Below, in pieces: positions 28,118 to 40,473 of a DNA stretch of 46,135 nucleotides. This DNA comes from Mycolicibacillus trivialis. Its GTDB lineage: Bacteria > Actinomycetota > Actinomycetes > Mycobacteriales > Mycobacteriaceae. The position numbers and the translations under genes are program-made. The notes below the pieces were generated by a model that was given only the letters and a program-made list of their open reading frames with translations, did not search any database and had not been told where the DNA came from. The stretch covers positions 1-46,135 of the forward strand of contig NZ_LQPZ01000011.1 in assembly GCF_002102395.1 (NCBI RefSeq), in the 5' to 3' direction. Within the stretch, counting starts at the first letter, position 1, and the number at the start of each line of letters is the position of its first letter.

Positions 28118-28559
28118 CGCGGCAGCCACACCCACGCAGGAGTACGCCGACATCGGCGGCCGCGCCGACCTCGAGGAACTGCTGCGCACCTTCTACGGAC
28201 GCGTCCTCGTCGACGACGTGCTCTCGGTACCGTTCACCCAGGTGCGCGAGGTGAGCGGACTCGACGGGCACCTCCCGGTGATGACGGACTTCTGGGAGAC
28301 GGTGCTGTTCCACGCCGGGCTGTACCGGGGTAGCCCGCTGCCGGTCCACCTGACCGTCCATGACCGGACGCCGTTGGCCGGCAGGCATTTCGCGCGCTGG
28401 CTGACCACGTGGGTGGCCACCGTCGACGAGATGTTCGCCGGCCCGGTCTCCCACAAGGCCAAGACCGAGGCGGCCCGGTTCGCCTGGGCGATGCACCGGC
28501 GGCTCACCGGCGAGAACAATCCGGAACTCGACGCCGTCGTCGCCACCGCCCGAATCTGA
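28110..28559 (+). CDS. Group III truncated haemoglobin
   Basis: This 149-residue globin has the hallmarks of the group III (P) truncated haemoglobins: DFWETVLFHAGLYRGSPLPV, then LAGRHFARWLTTWVATVDEM, with His93 as the likely proximal haem ligand and Tyr29 in TFYGRV as the likely distal B10 tyrosine. Helix assignments are by motif, not structure. Group III globins are rarer in mycobacteria than the group I and II types (GlbN, GlbO). Roles proposed elsewhere include peroxide, NO or oxygen chemistry near the respiratory chain. It is translationally coupled to the regulator (8-nt overlap) and ends 1 nt from the convergent ctaD. Confidence 0.88.
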   Translation: MTDAAATPTQEYADIGGRADLEELLRTFYGRVLVDDVLSVPFTQVREVSGLDGHLPVMTDFWETVLFHAGLYRGSPLPVHLTVHDRTPLAGRHFARWLTTWVATVDEMFAGPVSHKAKTEAARFAWAMHRRLTGENNPELDAVVATARI

Positions 28560-28560
28560 C

Positions 28561-30291
28561 TCAGGTGCGGTCGGGTTCGCCCGCGTCGTGGCTGGGTGGC
28601 CGCTGGCCGATGTGGGCCTCGGCGCGCATCCGCTCCACCATGTGCGGATAGTGCAACTCGAACGCCGGTCGCTCCGAACGGATCCGGGGCAGCTCGGTGA
28701 AGTTGTGCCGCGGCGGCGGGCAACTGGTCGCCCACTCCAGCGAACATCCGTATCCCCACGGGTCGTCGACGTTGACCACCTCGCCGTAACGCCAGCTCTT
28801 GAACACGTTCCACACGAACGGCAGCATCGAGAGCGCCAGCGTGAACGCGCCGATCGTGGACACGATGTTCAGCGGCTGGTAGCCGTCGGTGTCCAGGTAG
28901 TCCGCGTAGCGACGCGGCATCCCCTCGTTGCCCAGCCAGTGCTGCACCAGGAACGTGGTGTGGAAACCGATGAAGGTCAGCCAGAAGTGCACCTTGCCCA
29001 ACCGCTCGTCGAGCAGCCGGCCGGTCATCTTGGGGAACCAGAAATAGATGCCGGCGAACGTGGCGAACACGATCGTGCCGAACAGCACGTAGTGGAAGTG
29101 CGCCACCAGGAAGTAGGTGTCGGTGACGTGGAAGTCCAGCGGCGGGCTGGCCAGCATCACCCCGGACAGACCGCCCGCGAGGAACGTGATCGCAAAACCC
29201 AGGGCGAACAGCATGGGCGCCTCGAAGGTCAACTGCCCCTTCCACATGGTGCCGATCCAGTTGAAGAACTTGATCCCGGTCGGCACCGCGATCAAATAGC
29301 TCATCAGGGAGAAGAACGGCAGCAGCACCGCGCCGGTGGCGAACATGTGGTGCGCCCACACCGCGGTGGACAGCGCCGCGATCGACATGGTCGCGAACAC
29401 CATTGCGGTGTAACCGAAAACCGGCTTGCGGCTGAAGACCGGGAAGATCTCGGTCACGATGCCGAAGAACGGCAGCGCCACGATGTAGACCTCGGGGTGA
29501 CCGAAGAACCAGAACAGGTGCTGCCAGAGGATCACCCCGCCGTTGGCCGGGTCGTAGATGTGGCCGGCGAGGTGGCGGTCGTAGGCCAGGCCGAGCAGCG
29601 CGGCGGTCAGCAGCGGGAAGACGATCAGCACCATGATCATCGTGATCAGGATGTTCCAGGTGAAGATCGGCAGCCGGAACATGGTCATGCCCGGGGCGCG
29701 CATGCACACCACGGTGGTGATCATGTTGACCCCGCCCAGGATGGTGCCCAGGCCGGCCACCACCAGTCCGGTGATCCACAGGTCGGCGCCCGCGCCCGGC
29801 GAGTGCACGGCGTCGCTCAGCGGGGTGTAGCCGGTCCAGCCGAACTCGGCCGCCCCGCCGGGGGTGACGAAGCCGGCGACGGTGATCAACGCGCCGAACA
29901 GGTACAGCCAGTAGGAGAACGCGTTCAGCCGCGGGAAGGCCACGTCGGGCGCCCCGATCTGCAAGGGCAGCACCACGTTCGCGAAACCGAACACGATCGG
30001 GGTGGCGTACAGCAGCAGCATGATCGTGCCGTGCATGGTGAACAGCTGGTTGAACTGTTCGTTGGACAGGAACTGCATCCCCGGCGCGGCCAACTCGGCC
30101 CGCATCAGCAGCGCCATCAGGCCGCCGATCAAAAAGAAGGTGAAGGTGGTGACCAGGTACATGATCCCGATGAGCTTCGGGTCGGTCGTGGTGACGGCCT
30201 TGTAGAGGAACGATCCCTTGGGGCCGGTTCGCGCGGGGTACGGTCGTACCGGTTCCAGCGAGGTGCCCGGTCGAGTTGCGAATGAGGTCAT
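28561..30291 (-). CDS. ctaD: Cytochrome c oxidase subunit I, divergent orphan copy
   Basis: This 576-residue haem-copper oxidase subunit I has twelve membrane helices. The metal ligands are present: His87 (TMHGT), the copper-ligand His265 with the cross-linked Tyr269 (GHPEVY), His314-His315 (WAHHMF), and His398/His400 (VAHFHYV). Asp116 of the D-channel is also kept, so the enzyme should be active. The mycobacterial C-terminus ([16 protein letters not shown]) is present. The early DHKMIG segment, as I recall the canonical CtaD, reads DPKLIG here. No other oxidase gene (ctaB, ctaC, ctaE, qcr) lies nearby, and canonical ctaD is elsewhere in M. tuberculosis (Rv3043c), so this may be a second copy. 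The ATG at 30291 begins MTSFATRPG. Confidence 0.9.
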   Translation of the reverse strand: MTSFATRPGTSLEPVRPYPARTGPKGSFLYKAVTTTDPKLIGIMYLVTTFTFFLIGGLMALLMRAELAAPGMQFLSNEQFNQLFTMHGTIMLLLYATPIVFGFANVVLPLQIGAPDVAFPRLNAFSYWLYLFGALITVAGFVTPGGAAEFGWTGYTPLSDAVHSPGAGADLWITGLVVAGLGTILGGVNMITTVVCMRAPGMTMFRLPIFTWNILITMIMVLIVFPLLTAALLGLAYDRHLAGHIYDPANGGVILWQHLFWFFGHPEVYIVALPFFGIVTEIFPVFSRKPVFGYTAMVFATMSIAALSTAVWAHHMFATGAVLLPFFSLMSYLIAVPTGIKFFNWIGTMWKGQLTFEAPMLFALGFAITFLAGGLSGVMLASPPLDFHVTDTYFLVAHFHYVLFGTIVFATFAGIYFWFPKMTGRLLDERLGKVHFWLTFIGFHTTFLVQHWLGNEGMPRRYADYLDTDGYQPLNIVSTIGAFTLALSMLPFVWNVFKSWRYGEVVNVDDPWGYGCSLEWATSCPPPRHNFTELPRIRSERPAFELHYPHMVERMRAEAHIGQRPPSHDAGEPDRT

Positions 30292-30409
30292 ATCGTCGCC
30301 CCGTTGCGTCGAGTGCCGTGCGCCGTTGTCCCTAGCGTACCCATCTCGGGGCACCACCGTCGGGCGCTCTTATTAGCGGATTGTAGTACTTTAAATTGAC
30401 CCGGGGCGG

Positions 30410-30718
30410 GTGCCGAACTTCCCCGGCAAGGCCCTGCGGCGCCTTCAGACCTTCGACGACCTAGGGGGTGCGGTGACCGGACCGCGGCGAACCAGTCCCT
30501 GCCGTGACGATTCCATTCCGGTGATCGCCGGGCTCGCCGAGCGGATCGCGGCGCGGCGCATCGACCTGCAGTTGACCCAGCAGTCCCTGGCGGAGTTGGC
30601 CGGGGTTTCCCGTTCCAGCGTGCAGGCCGTCGAATACGGTGCGGGCTCGGTCAAACTCGAACTGGTCGCCGCGATCGCCGACGTTCTCGGCCTGGACCTG
30701 GAGGTCTCCCCGCGCTGA
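30410..30718 (+). CDS. XRE/HipB-like helix-turn-helix protein
   Basis: This 102-residue (or shorter) protein has a C-terminal XRE helix-turn-helix: LAERIAARRIDLQLTQQSLAELAGVSRSSVQAVEYGAG, split over about residues 42-80, ending in LGLDLEVSPR. The core resembles HipB and Y4mF-type antitoxins, which bind DNA as dimers and pair with HipA kinases. No HipA-like gene lies next to it, so it is an orphan regulator here. The GTG at 30410 opens the frame; a GTG at 30473, preceded by AGGGGG, would give 81 residues and looks at least as good. It lies downstream of an AT-rich region divergent from ctaD. Confidence 0.72.
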   Translation: MPNFPGKALRRLQTFDDLGGAVTGPRRTSPCRDDSIPVIAGLAERIAARRIDLQLTQQSLAELAGVSRSSVQAVEYGAGSVKLELVAAIADVLGLDLEVSPR

Positions 30719-30790
30719 CCCGCGGCCCGTGTCGGACTCCTGCCCTATGGTGACGGCACCGAGTCAACCGAGGTGAGCGAAGGTGTCCTG

Positions 30791-31690
30791 GTGAAGCGCG
30801 GGATCGTGACGTTGGCGGCCGTCGCAACACTGTGTGCCGGCATCCTGACCCTCGGTTCGCTGAGCGACTCCCCCGCCGTCGGCGCCCCCGCCGATCCGGT
30901 GATCACCACCGAGGCCGATCCGATCGCTCCGACGCTGACCCTGCTCGATTCCCTTCCGGTCAAGGGCCGCGCCCCTAAAACCGGGTACGACCGTGGCCTT
31001 TTCGGTCAGGCCTGGAGCGACGACGTGACGGTGCCCGGTGGGCACAACGGCTGCGACACCCGCAACGACATTCTGCGTCGCGACCTGACCGCGGTCGAGC
31101 TCAAGCCCGGCACCAACGGCTGCGTGGTGCTCAGCGGCGTGCTCGAGGACCCGTACACCGGCAGGCAGATCGCGTTCGAGCGGGGCCGCACCACATCGCG
31201 GGAGGTGCAGATCGATCACGTCGTGGCGCTCTCGGACGCCTGGCAGAAGGGCGCGCAGCAGTGGGACGAGACGACCCGGCGCAACTTCGCCAATGATCCG
31301 GCCAACCTGCAGGCCACGTTCGGACCGATCAACGAACAGAAGGGCGACGGCGACGCCGCCACCTGGCTGCCGCCGAACACGTCCTATCGGTGCGCCTACG
31401 TGTCGCGCATCGTGCAGGTCAAAGCCGCCTACGGGCTGTGGGTGACCGCCGCCGAGCGCGACGCGATCGCGCGCGTGCTGGGCGGGGACTGCCCGCCCGC
31501 CGAGCCGCCCGCCGAGATCCCCGAACCGGTGCCCGCGCCGCTGGTTGCGCCACCGCCGGAACCGGGTCTGCCGGTGTTCTTCCCGAACTGTGCGGCTGCG
31601 CGCGCCGCCGGGGCGGCGCCGCTGCTGTTGGGCCAGCCCGGCTACCGGCCGGCGTTGGATCGCGACGGTGACGGCGTCGCCTGCGAGTAA
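30791..31690 (+). CDS. Exported HNH nuclease (GmrSD/DUF1524 type) with Excalibur domain
   Basis: This 299-residue secreted protein has a signal peptide (about 1-32) and a DUF1524/HNH nuclease domain (about 65-230), with the DH of VQIDHVVALSDAW (142-143) and NLQATFGPINEQKGD (172-186) as the other motif parts. A proline-rich linker (about 235-262) and a C-terminal Excalibur calcium-binding motif (FPNCAAARAAG ... DRDGDGVACE, 263-299) follow. The arrangement suggests a cell-surface DNase for nutrient use, DNA uptake or competition. The GTG at 30791, 7 nt after AAGG, gives the best signal peptide; the frame opens at 30773. Confidence 0.87.
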   Translation: MKRGIVTLAAVATLCAGILTLGSLSDSPAVGAPADPVITTEADPIAPTLTLLDSLPVKGRAPKTGYDRGLFGQAWSDDVTVPGGHNGCDTRNDILRRDLTAVELKPGTNGCVVLSGVLEDPYTGRQIAFERGRTTSREVQIDHVVALSDAWQKGAQQWDETTRRNFANDPANLQATFGPINEQKGDGDAATWLPPNTSYRCAYVSRIVQVKAAYGLWVTAAERDAIARVLGGDCPPAEPPAEIPEPVPAPLVAPPPEPGLPVFFPNCAAARAAGAAPLLLGQPGYRPALDRDGDGVACE

Positions 31691-31703
31691 CCGCCGCGCC
31701 CGA

Positions 31704-33425
31704 TCACGACTGCGCGTCCACCTTCGCGCCGATCGCGTCGACGAGCTTGCGCACCAGCAGCATGTCGGCGTCACCGTGGCAGAGCCATACCCGGATGGCG
31801 ATGTTGTTGCGCGCCGACAGCGCCTCCTGGCACATCCAGTTCCCACCGGATTGCGGGATGCGGGTGGTCGACAGGATGCCGCCGCCGTCGGAGACCGGCC
31901 CGATGTTCCACAGCGCGTCCGGCGCGCCGCTGTCCTGGCTGGCCCGCACGTTGATGGTGCGGTTGGCGCACTTCTTCCACACGTCGGTGGTGCGCGCGAC
32001 GTAGTCGGCGGCGTCATCGGCCCGGGGGAAGGACACCACCGTCTGGCCGACGTCCCAGCTCCAGTCGTCGGGGTTGTCCTTCAGGCCCTGCCAGTGGATG
32101 GCGGTGTAGCCGCTGCCCGCGTAGTCGGACTGGCCGTTGACGATGACGACGCTGTCGCAGTCCTTGTCCACGATCGTGTCCGCCCACATCCGGGTCTCGT
32201 CGTTGACGACGCTCAGCGGCGGGCTGCCCAGCGTGCTGCTCATCTGGCCGGGGTCGAGCAGCAGGTTGTTCAGCGCCGAGACCGGCACCGGCACTTCGGT
32301 TCCTCCCGGCGTGGGCGACTCGGAGGCACTGGTGGAGGTGGGCGCGCTGGTCGGCGACGCGGTCGTGGTGGCGCCCGGGGAGGTCGGCGTCGCCGCGGCC
32401 GGGGAGTCCTTGTCCCCGGCCAGCAGGAACGCGGTGATCCCGGCGACGACCACCAGCACCACGGCGGCCAGCGCGGCGACGATCAGCCCGGTCCGGTTGC
32501 GTCGCGCCGGCGCGCTCATCGCCCCGGTGAACGGCTGCATCTGCGGTTGCTGCCAGGGCTGCACCGCGGTGGGTGCGTTCGGCGCCGCCTGCTGCAGTGC
32601 GGCCGCGGCGGCACCGGCCAGTTCGGCTGCGCTGCCGAACCGCTGGGCGGGGTCCTTGGCCAGCGCCTTGGCCAACACCGCATCCAGCGACGGGGGCAGC
32701 CAGGGGGCGACCTCACTGACCCGTGGCGGCGGGGAGTGCAGGTGGGCCATCATCACGGCGGCCTGCGCGCCGGCGGCCTCGAACGGTGAGCGTCCGGTGA
32801 GCAGCCGGAACAGGGTGCAGCCCAACGAATACAGATCGGCTCGGCCGTCGACGCGGTTTCCTGCGATCACCTCCGGCGCGGCGTAGGACACGGTGGCCAT
32901 GACCCCGCCGGTGCCGGTCAGACCGACGTCGTCGAGGGCGCGGGCGATCCCGAAATCACCGAGCAGCACGCGTTCCTCCGGGCCGACCGGCCCGGACAGC
33001 AGCACGTTGGCCGGTTTGACGTCGCGGTGGATCACACCGCGACGGTGGGCGTAGTCGAGGGCCTTGCCGACCTCACCGACGATGTGGATCGCGCGGCGCG
33101 GTTCCATCCGCCCGGCGGCGCGCGCCGCCTCGTCGGCGTTGACGCCGTCGACGAACTGCATGGCGATCCACAGCAAACCGTCGGCGGTCGCTCCGCGCCG
33201 GTAGATCGACACGATGTTGGGGTGATCGAGTTGGGAGGCGACGTCGGCCTCCCGGATGAACCGCGACCGGAACTTGGGGTCGCGGGACAGCCCCGCGGAC
33301 AGCACCTTCAGCGCGTCGCGGCGCGGCAACTCGGGGTTGGCGACCAGGTACACGGTGCCCATTCCGCCGGTGCCCAGCACCCGTTCCACGCGGTAGCCCG
33401 CAATCACCGACCCGACCCCAGCCAC
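31704..33425 (-). CDS. PknH-like transmembrane Ser/Thr protein kinase
   Basis: This 573-residue receptor kinase has an intracellular Hanks-type kinase domain (about 10-275): glycine loop GTGGMG, Lys40, catalytic HRDVKPAN (133-140) and DFG (157-159). A juxtamembrane linker leads to one membrane helix (about 313-336) and a Ser/Thr/Pro-rich stalk. The extracellular PknH_C sensor domain (about 376-573) has four cysteines for two disulfides. In this class external signals cause dimerisation and phosphorylation of cytosolic substrates. GGGGAG stands 7 nt before the GTG start. It is convergent with the nuclease gene (13 bp). No EmbR-like partner is beside it. Confidence 0.92.
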   Translation of the reverse strand: MAGVGSVIAGYRVERVLGTGGMGTVYLVANPELPRRDALKVLSAGLSRDPKFRSRFIREADVASQLDHPNIVSIYRRGATADGLLWIAMQFVDGVNADEAARAAGRMEPRRAIHIVGEVGKALDYAHRRGVIHRDVKPANVLLSGPVGPEERVLLGDFGIARALDDVGLTGTGGVMATVSYAAPEVIAGNRVDGRADLYSLGCTLFRLLTGRSPFEAAGAQAAVMMAHLHSPPPRVSEVAPWLPPSLDAVLAKALAKDPAQRFGSAAELAGAAAAALQQAAPNAPTAVQPWQQPQMQPFTGAMSAPARRNRTGLIVAALAAVVLVVVAGITAFLLAGDKDSPAAATPTSPGATTTASPTSAPTSTSASESPTPGGTEVPVPVSALNNLLLDPGQMSSTLGSPPLSVVNDETRMWADTIVDKDCDSVVIVNGQSDYAGSGYTAIHWQGLKDNPDDWSWDVGQTVVSFPRADDAADYVARTTDVWKKCANRTINVRASQDSGAPDALWNIGPVSDGGGILSTTRIPQSGGNWMCQEALSARNNIAIRVWLCHGDADMLLVRKLVDAIGAKVDAQS

Positions 33426-33467
33426 GCCGTTACTCCCCTGCCGCTCGTGTCAACTCATCAGCGAACA

Positions 33468-34583
33468 CTACGCGCCCGCAGGTGGTGCCCCGTGCACGGA
33501 TTTCTCCTCGCCGTACAGCCGCGCCACCGCGGCGGCGATCCGCTCATCGGTCGCGGTCAACGCGATCCGCACGTGACGCGCACCGGCGGGGCCGTAGAAC
33601 TCCCCCGGTGCGACGAGGATGCCCCGGTCGGCGAGCCAATCGACGGTGTCGCGGCACGGCTGGGCGCGGGTGGCCCACAGGTACAGCCCCGCTTCGGAGT
33701 GGTCGACGGTGAACCCGGCCCGGCGCAGCGCGGGCAGCAGCGCATCCCGGCGTCGGGCGTAGCGCTCCCGCTGGTCACGCTCGTGGGTGTCGTCGTTGAG
33801 GGCGGCGACCATCGCGGCCTGCACCGGGGTGGACACCATCATCCCGGCGTGCCGGCGCACGGCCAGCAGCTCGGCGACCAGTTCGCTGTCACCGGCGACG
33901 AATCCGGCCCGGTAGCCGGCCAGCGAGGACGTTTTCGACAGTGAGTGCACGGCGAGCAGCCCGGTATGCTCGCCGTCGCACACCGAGGGGTGCAACACCG
34001 AGACCGGGGCGGCGTCCCAGCCCAGCCCCAGGTAGCACTCGTCGGAGACCACCAGCGCGTCGTTGGCCCGGGCCCAGCCGACCACGGCGCGCAGTTCACC
34101 GGCGTCCCACACCCGGCCGGTGGGGTTGCTCGGGGAGTTGAGGTAGATCAGTGCCGCGGGCGCGGTGGGCGCGTCGGCGCGCACCACCTGGCTGCCGGCG
34201 AGGCGCGCGCCCACCTCATAGGTCGGGTAGGCCAGTTCCGGAACGACCACGACGTGGTCGGGTCCCAGCCCCAGCAGGGTGGGCAGCCAGGCGATGAGTT
34301 CTTTGGTGCCGATGACCGGCAGCACTGCGCTCTCGGTGAGCCCGGCGATGCCGTAGCGGCGATACAGCGCGGTGGTCATCGCGGTGCGCAGCTCGGCGGT
34401 GCCCGCCGTGGTCGGGTACCCGGGGGCGCCGCTGGCTTCGGCCAGCGCGGCCCGGATCAGCGGGGCGACCTCGTCGACCGGTGTGCCGACCGACAGGTCG
34501 ACGATGCCATCCGGGTGCGCCCGGGCGCGGGCGGCGGCTTCGGCCAGCGTGTCCCAGGGGAACACCGGCAACGCCGCCGACAC
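33468..34583 (-). CDS. dapC: N-succinyldiaminopimelate aminotransferase
   Basis: This 371-residue class I/II PLP aminotransferase has LNSPSNPTG (NPTG at about 153-156), the PLP-ring aspartate in VVSDECYLGLGWD (Asp181) and the Schiff-base lysine in HSLSKTSSLAGYRAGF (Lys217). It supplies the amino group that makes N-succinyl-LL-diaminopimelate, between DapD and DapE. The start is the GTG at 34583, giving MSAALPVFPWDTL as in Rv1178; the longer frame to 34742 overlaps fdxC. It lies 23 nt after fdxC and is probably co-transcribed with it. Confidence 0.92.
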   Translation of the reverse strand: MSAALPVFPWDTLAEAAARARAHPDGIVDLSVGTPVDEVAPLIRAALAEASGAPGYPTTAGTAELRTAMTTALYRRYGIAGLTESAVLPVIGTKELIAWLPTLLGLGPDHVVVVPELAYPTYEVGARLAGSQVVRADAPTAPAALIYLNSPSNPTGRVWDAGELRAVVGWARANDALVVSDECYLGLGWDAAPVSVLHPSVCDGEHTGLLAVHSLSKTSSLAGYRAGFVAGDSELVAELLAVRRHAGMMVSTPVQAAMVAALNDDTHERDQRERYARRRDALLPALRRAGFTVDHSEAGLYLWATRAQPCRDTVDWLADRGILVAPGEFYGPAGARHVRIALTATDERIAAAVARLYGEEKSVHGAPPAGA

Positions 34584-34606
34584 CGGTCGACGTCGGGTGG
34601 GCAAGC

Positions 34607-34933
34607 TCAGGCGTCTTCGCCCTGCGGCGGCAGATCCTTGATCTGCTGCGGATCGTTGGCGGTCACGCCGACCTTGGCCGCGCCGCCCGGTGAACCGAGT
34701 TCGGTGAAGAAGTCGGCGTTGACCTGGGTGTAGTGCTCCCATTCATCCGGGACGTCGTCCTCGTAGTAGATGGCCTCGACCGGGCAGACCGGTTCGCACG
34801 CGCCGCAGTCGACGCACTCGTCGGGGTGGATGTAGAGCATCCGCTCGCCCTCGTAGATGCAGTCGACCGGACATTCCTCGACACACGACTTGTCTTTGAC
34901 GTCGACACACGGCTCGGCGATCGTGTAGGTCAC
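34607..34933 (-). CDS. fdxC: Seven-iron ferredoxin FdxC
   Basis: This 108-residue ferredoxin should hold a [3Fe-4S] and a [4Fe-4S] cluster: cysteines at 9, 17, 21 and 25 (CVEECPVDC) and the compact CVDCGACEPVCP set at 40, 43, 46 and 50. It is a cytosolic electron carrier, and its partner enzymes are not encoded nearby. GGAGGAG lies 6 nt before the GTG at 34933 and the protein then begins MTYTIAEPCVDV as in Rv1177, so the upstream ATG at 34948 is not used. A TAGGGT box on the minus strand (34972-34977) is a likely -10. Confidence 0.94.
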   Translation of the reverse strand: MTYTIAEPCVDVKDKSCVEECPVDCIYEGERMLYIHPDECVDCGACEPVCPVEAIYYEDDVPDEWEHYTQVNADFFTELGSPGGAAKVGVTANDPQQIKDLPPQGEDA

Positions 34934-35038
34934 GAGGTTCTCCTCCATCCGGCAACTCAGTGCAGCAGATCACCCTAGCGGATGACAGCGGGTGCAACGC
35001 AGGTCCGGCCCGGTAACCGAACCGGTCCCGAACCGCCT

Positions 35039-35071
35039 TATGCATCCGGTTGCTGTGCAACGGGTTGCATA
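35039..35071 (+). promoter_or_regulatory. PadR operator: long inverted repeat
   Basis: TATGCATCCGGTTG (35039-35052) and CAACGGGTTGCATA (35058-35071) pair at 12 of 14 positions around a 5-nt centre. The right arm covers the TTGCAT -35 box of the padR promoter, so binding should block it. The size and symmetry fit a PadR dimer. Confidence 0.62.
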
Positions 35072-35100
35072 GGGGGTGCGCGGCGACATACGCTGCCCCG
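35065..35100 (+). promoter_or_regulatory. padR-fadH promoter, leaderless
   Basis: TTGCAT (35065-35070), an 18-nt spacer and TACGCT (35089-35094) are followed by 6 nt and the GTG at 35101. Confidence 0.62.
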
Positions 35101-37679
<2,579 letters not shown>

Positions 37680-40265
37680 TCAGCTGCCGGCGGCCAGTTC
37701 CCCGGCCAGCGTGACCGGCTGGTAGGTGGTGGTGCGCTGACGCGCCGGCCGGCCGATGCCCTCGGCGATCGAGACCAGTTCGGCCACGGTTTTCGCCGAG
37801 CCGTGCTCGGAGCCGGCCATCCGGGAGATGGTCTCCTCCATCAGCGTGCCGCCCAGGTCGTTGGCGCCGCCGCGCAACATCACCTGGGTGTGGCCGACCC
37901 CGAGTTTCACCCAGCTGGTCTGGATGTTGGGGATACGGCCGTGCAGCATGATCCGGGCCAGCGCGTGCACCGCCCGGTTGTCGCGGTGGCTCGGGCCGGG
38001 CCGCGCCGCACCGGCCAGATACAGCGGTGAGCTCTGGTGGACGAACGGCAGCGGCACGAATTCGGTGAAACCGCCGGTGCGGTCCTGGATTCCGCGCAAG
38101 ACGTTGAGGTGACCGACCCAGTGCCGGGGGTGGTCGACGTGGCCGTACATCATCGTCGAACTCGACCGCAGCCCCACTTCGTGGGCGGTGGTGATCACCT
38201 CGGCCCACATCGAGGCGGGCAGCTTGCCCTTGGTCAGGACCCAGCGCACCTCGTCGTCGAGGATTTCGGCTGCGGTGCCGGGGATGCTGCCCAGTCCCGC
38301 TTCGCGCAGGCTGGTCAGCCAGTCGCGAATGCTCAACCCGCTCTTGGTCACCCCGTTGGTGATCTCCATCGGCGAGAAGGCGTGCACGTGCATCGACGGC
38401 ACCCGGTCTTTGACGGCGCGGACCAGGTCGGCGTACCCGGTGACCGGAAGCTCGGGGTCGATGCCGCCTTGCATGCAGACCTCGGTCGCGCCGGCGACGT
38501 GGGCCTGCCACGCCCGGTCGGCGACCTCGTCGGTGGACAGGGAGAACGCGTCGGCGTCGCCTTTGCGTTGGGCGAAGGCGCAGAACCGGCACCCGACGTA
38601 GCAGATGTTGGTGAAGTTGATGTTGCGGTTGATCACGTAGGTGACGTCGTCGCCGACGGTGTCGCGGCGCAGTGAATCGGCCAGGGCGGCAACCGCGTCC
38701 AGTGCGGGGCCGTCGGCGGTGGCCAGCGCGAGGTAGTCGTCGTCGCTGCAGCCGGCCGGGTCCTTCTCCGCGGCGCGCAGTGCGGCGAGCACGTCGGTGT
38801 CGATGCGTTCGGGAGCACGCGCGGCCAACTGTTCCACCCGGTCGCGGATGGAGTCCCAGTCCCCGAAGGCCGAATCGAGGTCGCTGCGGGTAGCGGTGTT
38901 TCGCCCGGCGGTGTCGATCGCGGCGTGCAGGTCCGCCCGGCCGGTGGTGATCGCCTCGTCGGGCTCCTGCCACGGCATCCCGACGGGGTTGACCTCGCGC
39001 GCCCAGCCGGTCTGCGGATCGGCCAGCGCGGCAACGTGCGCGCGGACCCGCGGGTCGATCCAGGCGTCGCCGGCCTGCACGTAGGCCGGTTGTGCGGTGA
39101 GCCGCTCCACCAGGTCGTAGCCGGCCTCGGCGGTGACGGTGGCCAGTTCGTCGAGTGCGGGCCAGGGCCGTTCGGGGTTGACGTGGTCTGGGGTGAGCGG
39201 GGAGACCCCGCCCCAGTCGTCGACGCCTGCGTCGATCAGTCCCAGACATTCGGTGCGCGACACCAGGTTCGGCGGCGCCTGAATCCGCATCTTGGGGCCC
39301 AGCACCAGCCGGGCCACCGCGACCGTCGCCAAGAAGTCGTCGATCACCGCGTCGGGGGCGGCTGCCATCGCGGTGTGGGCCTTGGCGCGGAAGTTCTGCA
39401 CGATCACTTCCTGGATGTGGCCGAACTCCTTGCCGATCTTGCGGATGGCGTGCAGGGTGTCGGCGCGCTCGGTCAGGTTCTCGCCGATACCGACCAGCAG
39501 GCCGGTGGTGAACGGGATCGACAGCCGGCCGGCATCGGTCAGTGTGCGCAACCGCACCGCCGGGTCCTTGTCGGGGCTGCCGTAGTGGGCCAGGCCCTTG
39601 GTCTCGAACAGCCGCCGCGAGGTGGTCTCCAGCATCATGCCCATCGACGGTGCGACGGGCTTGAGCAGCGACATCTCCGACCAGCTCATCACGCCGGGGT
39701 TCAGGTGCGGCAGCAGGCCGGTCTCCTCCAGCACCCGGATGGCCATCGCGCGCACGTAGGACAGGGTGGAGTCGTAGCCGCGTTCCTCGAGCCACTGACG
39801 CGCTTCGGGCCAGCGCGCTTCGGGCCGGTCGCCGAGGGTGAAAAGCGCTTCCTTGCAGCCGACTTCGGCGCCGCGGCGGGCGACGTCGAGGATCTCGTCG
39901 GGCTCCATGTACATGCCCTTGCCCTGGGCGCGCAGCTTGCCAGGCACGGTGACGAACGTGCAGTAGTGGCAAGTGTCGCGGCAAAGGTGGGTGACCGGGA
40001 TGAACACCTTGCGGGAATAGCTGATGGGCAGCCGACCGGTCGCGCCGCGGCGGCCGGCCGATTCCAGCCCGGCGTCGCGCACCCGGGCCGCGCTGGCACA
40101 CAGGTCGGCCAGGTCATCGCCGCGGGCGGTCAGCGCGATCGCCGCCTCGTCGATGTTGAGGGTCACTCCGTCGCGGGCGCGGCGCAGCACCCGCCGCAGC
40201 GCAGACCGGCTGGGGGTGGGATGGGCCGCGGGCACGCCGGTGCCGTGGTCGGGGGTCACAGCCAC
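37680..40265 (-). CDS. fbiC: FO synthase FbiC (CofG-CofH fusion)
   Basis: This 861-residue bifunctional radical-SAM enzyme makes FO, the deazaflavin core of coenzyme F420, from tyrosine and a pyrimidine precursor. The CofG half has CRDTCHYC (Cys95, Cys99, Cys102) and the CofH half has CYVGCRFC (Cys555, Cys559, Cys562), each binding a [4Fe-4S] cluster. The length is that of Rv1173. The GTG start gives [10 protein letters not shown], and a GACACT box ends 6 nt upstream. F420 is a major hydride carrier in mycobacteria. Confidence 0.96.
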   Translation of the reverse strand: MAVTPDHGTGVPAAHPTPSRSALRRVLRRARDGVTLNIDEAAIALTARGDDLADLCASAARVRDAGLESAGRRGATGRLPISYSRKVFIPVTHLCRDTCHYCTFVTVPGKLRAQGKGMYMEPDEILDVARRGAEVGCKEALFTLGDRPEARWPEARQWLEERGYDSTLSYVRAMAIRVLEETGLLPHLNPGVMSWSEMSLLKPVAPSMGMMLETTSRRLFETKGLAHYGSPDKDPAVRLRTLTDAGRLSIPFTTGLLVGIGENLTERADTLHAIRKIGKEFGHIQEVIVQNFRAKAHTAMAAAPDAVIDDFLATVAVARLVLGPKMRIQAPPNLVSRTECLGLIDAGVDDWGGVSPLTPDHVNPERPWPALDELATVTAEAGYDLVERLTAQPAYVQAGDAWIDPRVRAHVAALADPQTGWAREVNPVGMPWQEPDEAITTGRADLHAAIDTAGRNTATRSDLDSAFGDWDSIRDRVEQLAARAPERIDTDVLAALRAAEKDPAGCSDDDYLALATADGPALDAVAALADSLRRDTVGDDVTYVINRNINFTNICYVGCRFCAFAQRKGDADAFSLSTDEVADRAWQAHVAGATEVCMQGGIDPELPVTGYADLVRAVKDRVPSMHVHAFSPMEITNGVTKSGLSIRDWLTSLREAGLGSIPGTAAEILDDEVRWVLTKGKLPASMWAEVITTAHEVGLRSSSTMMYGHVDHPRHWVGHLNVLRGIQDRTGGFTEFVPLPFVHQSSPLYLAGAARPGPSHRDNRAVHALARIMLHGRIPNIQTSWVKLGVGHTQVMLRGGANDLGGTLMEETISRMAGSEHGSAKTVAELVSIAEGIGRPARQRTTTYQPVTLAGELAAGS

Positions 40266-40277
40266 GGCGGCAGTGTC
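40266..40277 (-). promoter_or_regulatory. fbiC putative leaderless promoter (-10 GACACT)
   Basis: On the minus strand GACACT (40272-40277) keeps A2 and T6 of the -10 box and lies 6 nt before the GTG start. Confidence 0.4.
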
Positions 40278-40434
40278 CGCATCCGATCAAGTGTCACTGC
40301 GCGCACCTCACATTCCTCGCCAGTTCGTGCGCCGACATACCTGTTCACCCTATCCCCGCTCGCGATGGGGCCGGTCAGCGCGGTCGCTCCGCACGTTTTG
40401 CCACGAAGAGCCACCGCGGCTGTGCTTGCACCGC

Positions 40435-40468
40435 TAGGTTCAAGGGCATCGAACGGGCTGCGGAGGGG
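40435..40468 (+). promoter_or_regulatory. -10 box and RBS of the exported protein gene
   Basis: TAGGTT (40435-40440) followed by a leader of about 27 nt and GGAGGGG (40462-40468), 5 nt before the ATG at 40474, indicates a leadered mRNA. Confidence 0.4.
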
Positions 40469-40473
40469 ACTGA

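Noticed and set aside
28588..30285. 565-codon plus-strand frame opposite ctaD
   Set aside because: It is antisense to an unmistakable oxidase subunit. The His/Gln/Asp-rich translation reflects complement of membrane-helix codons.
30410..31690. HTH protein plus nuclease as a toxin-antitoxin pair
   Set aside because: The nuclease has a clear signal peptide and an Excalibur domain, so it acts outside the cell and would not need a cytosolic antitoxin.
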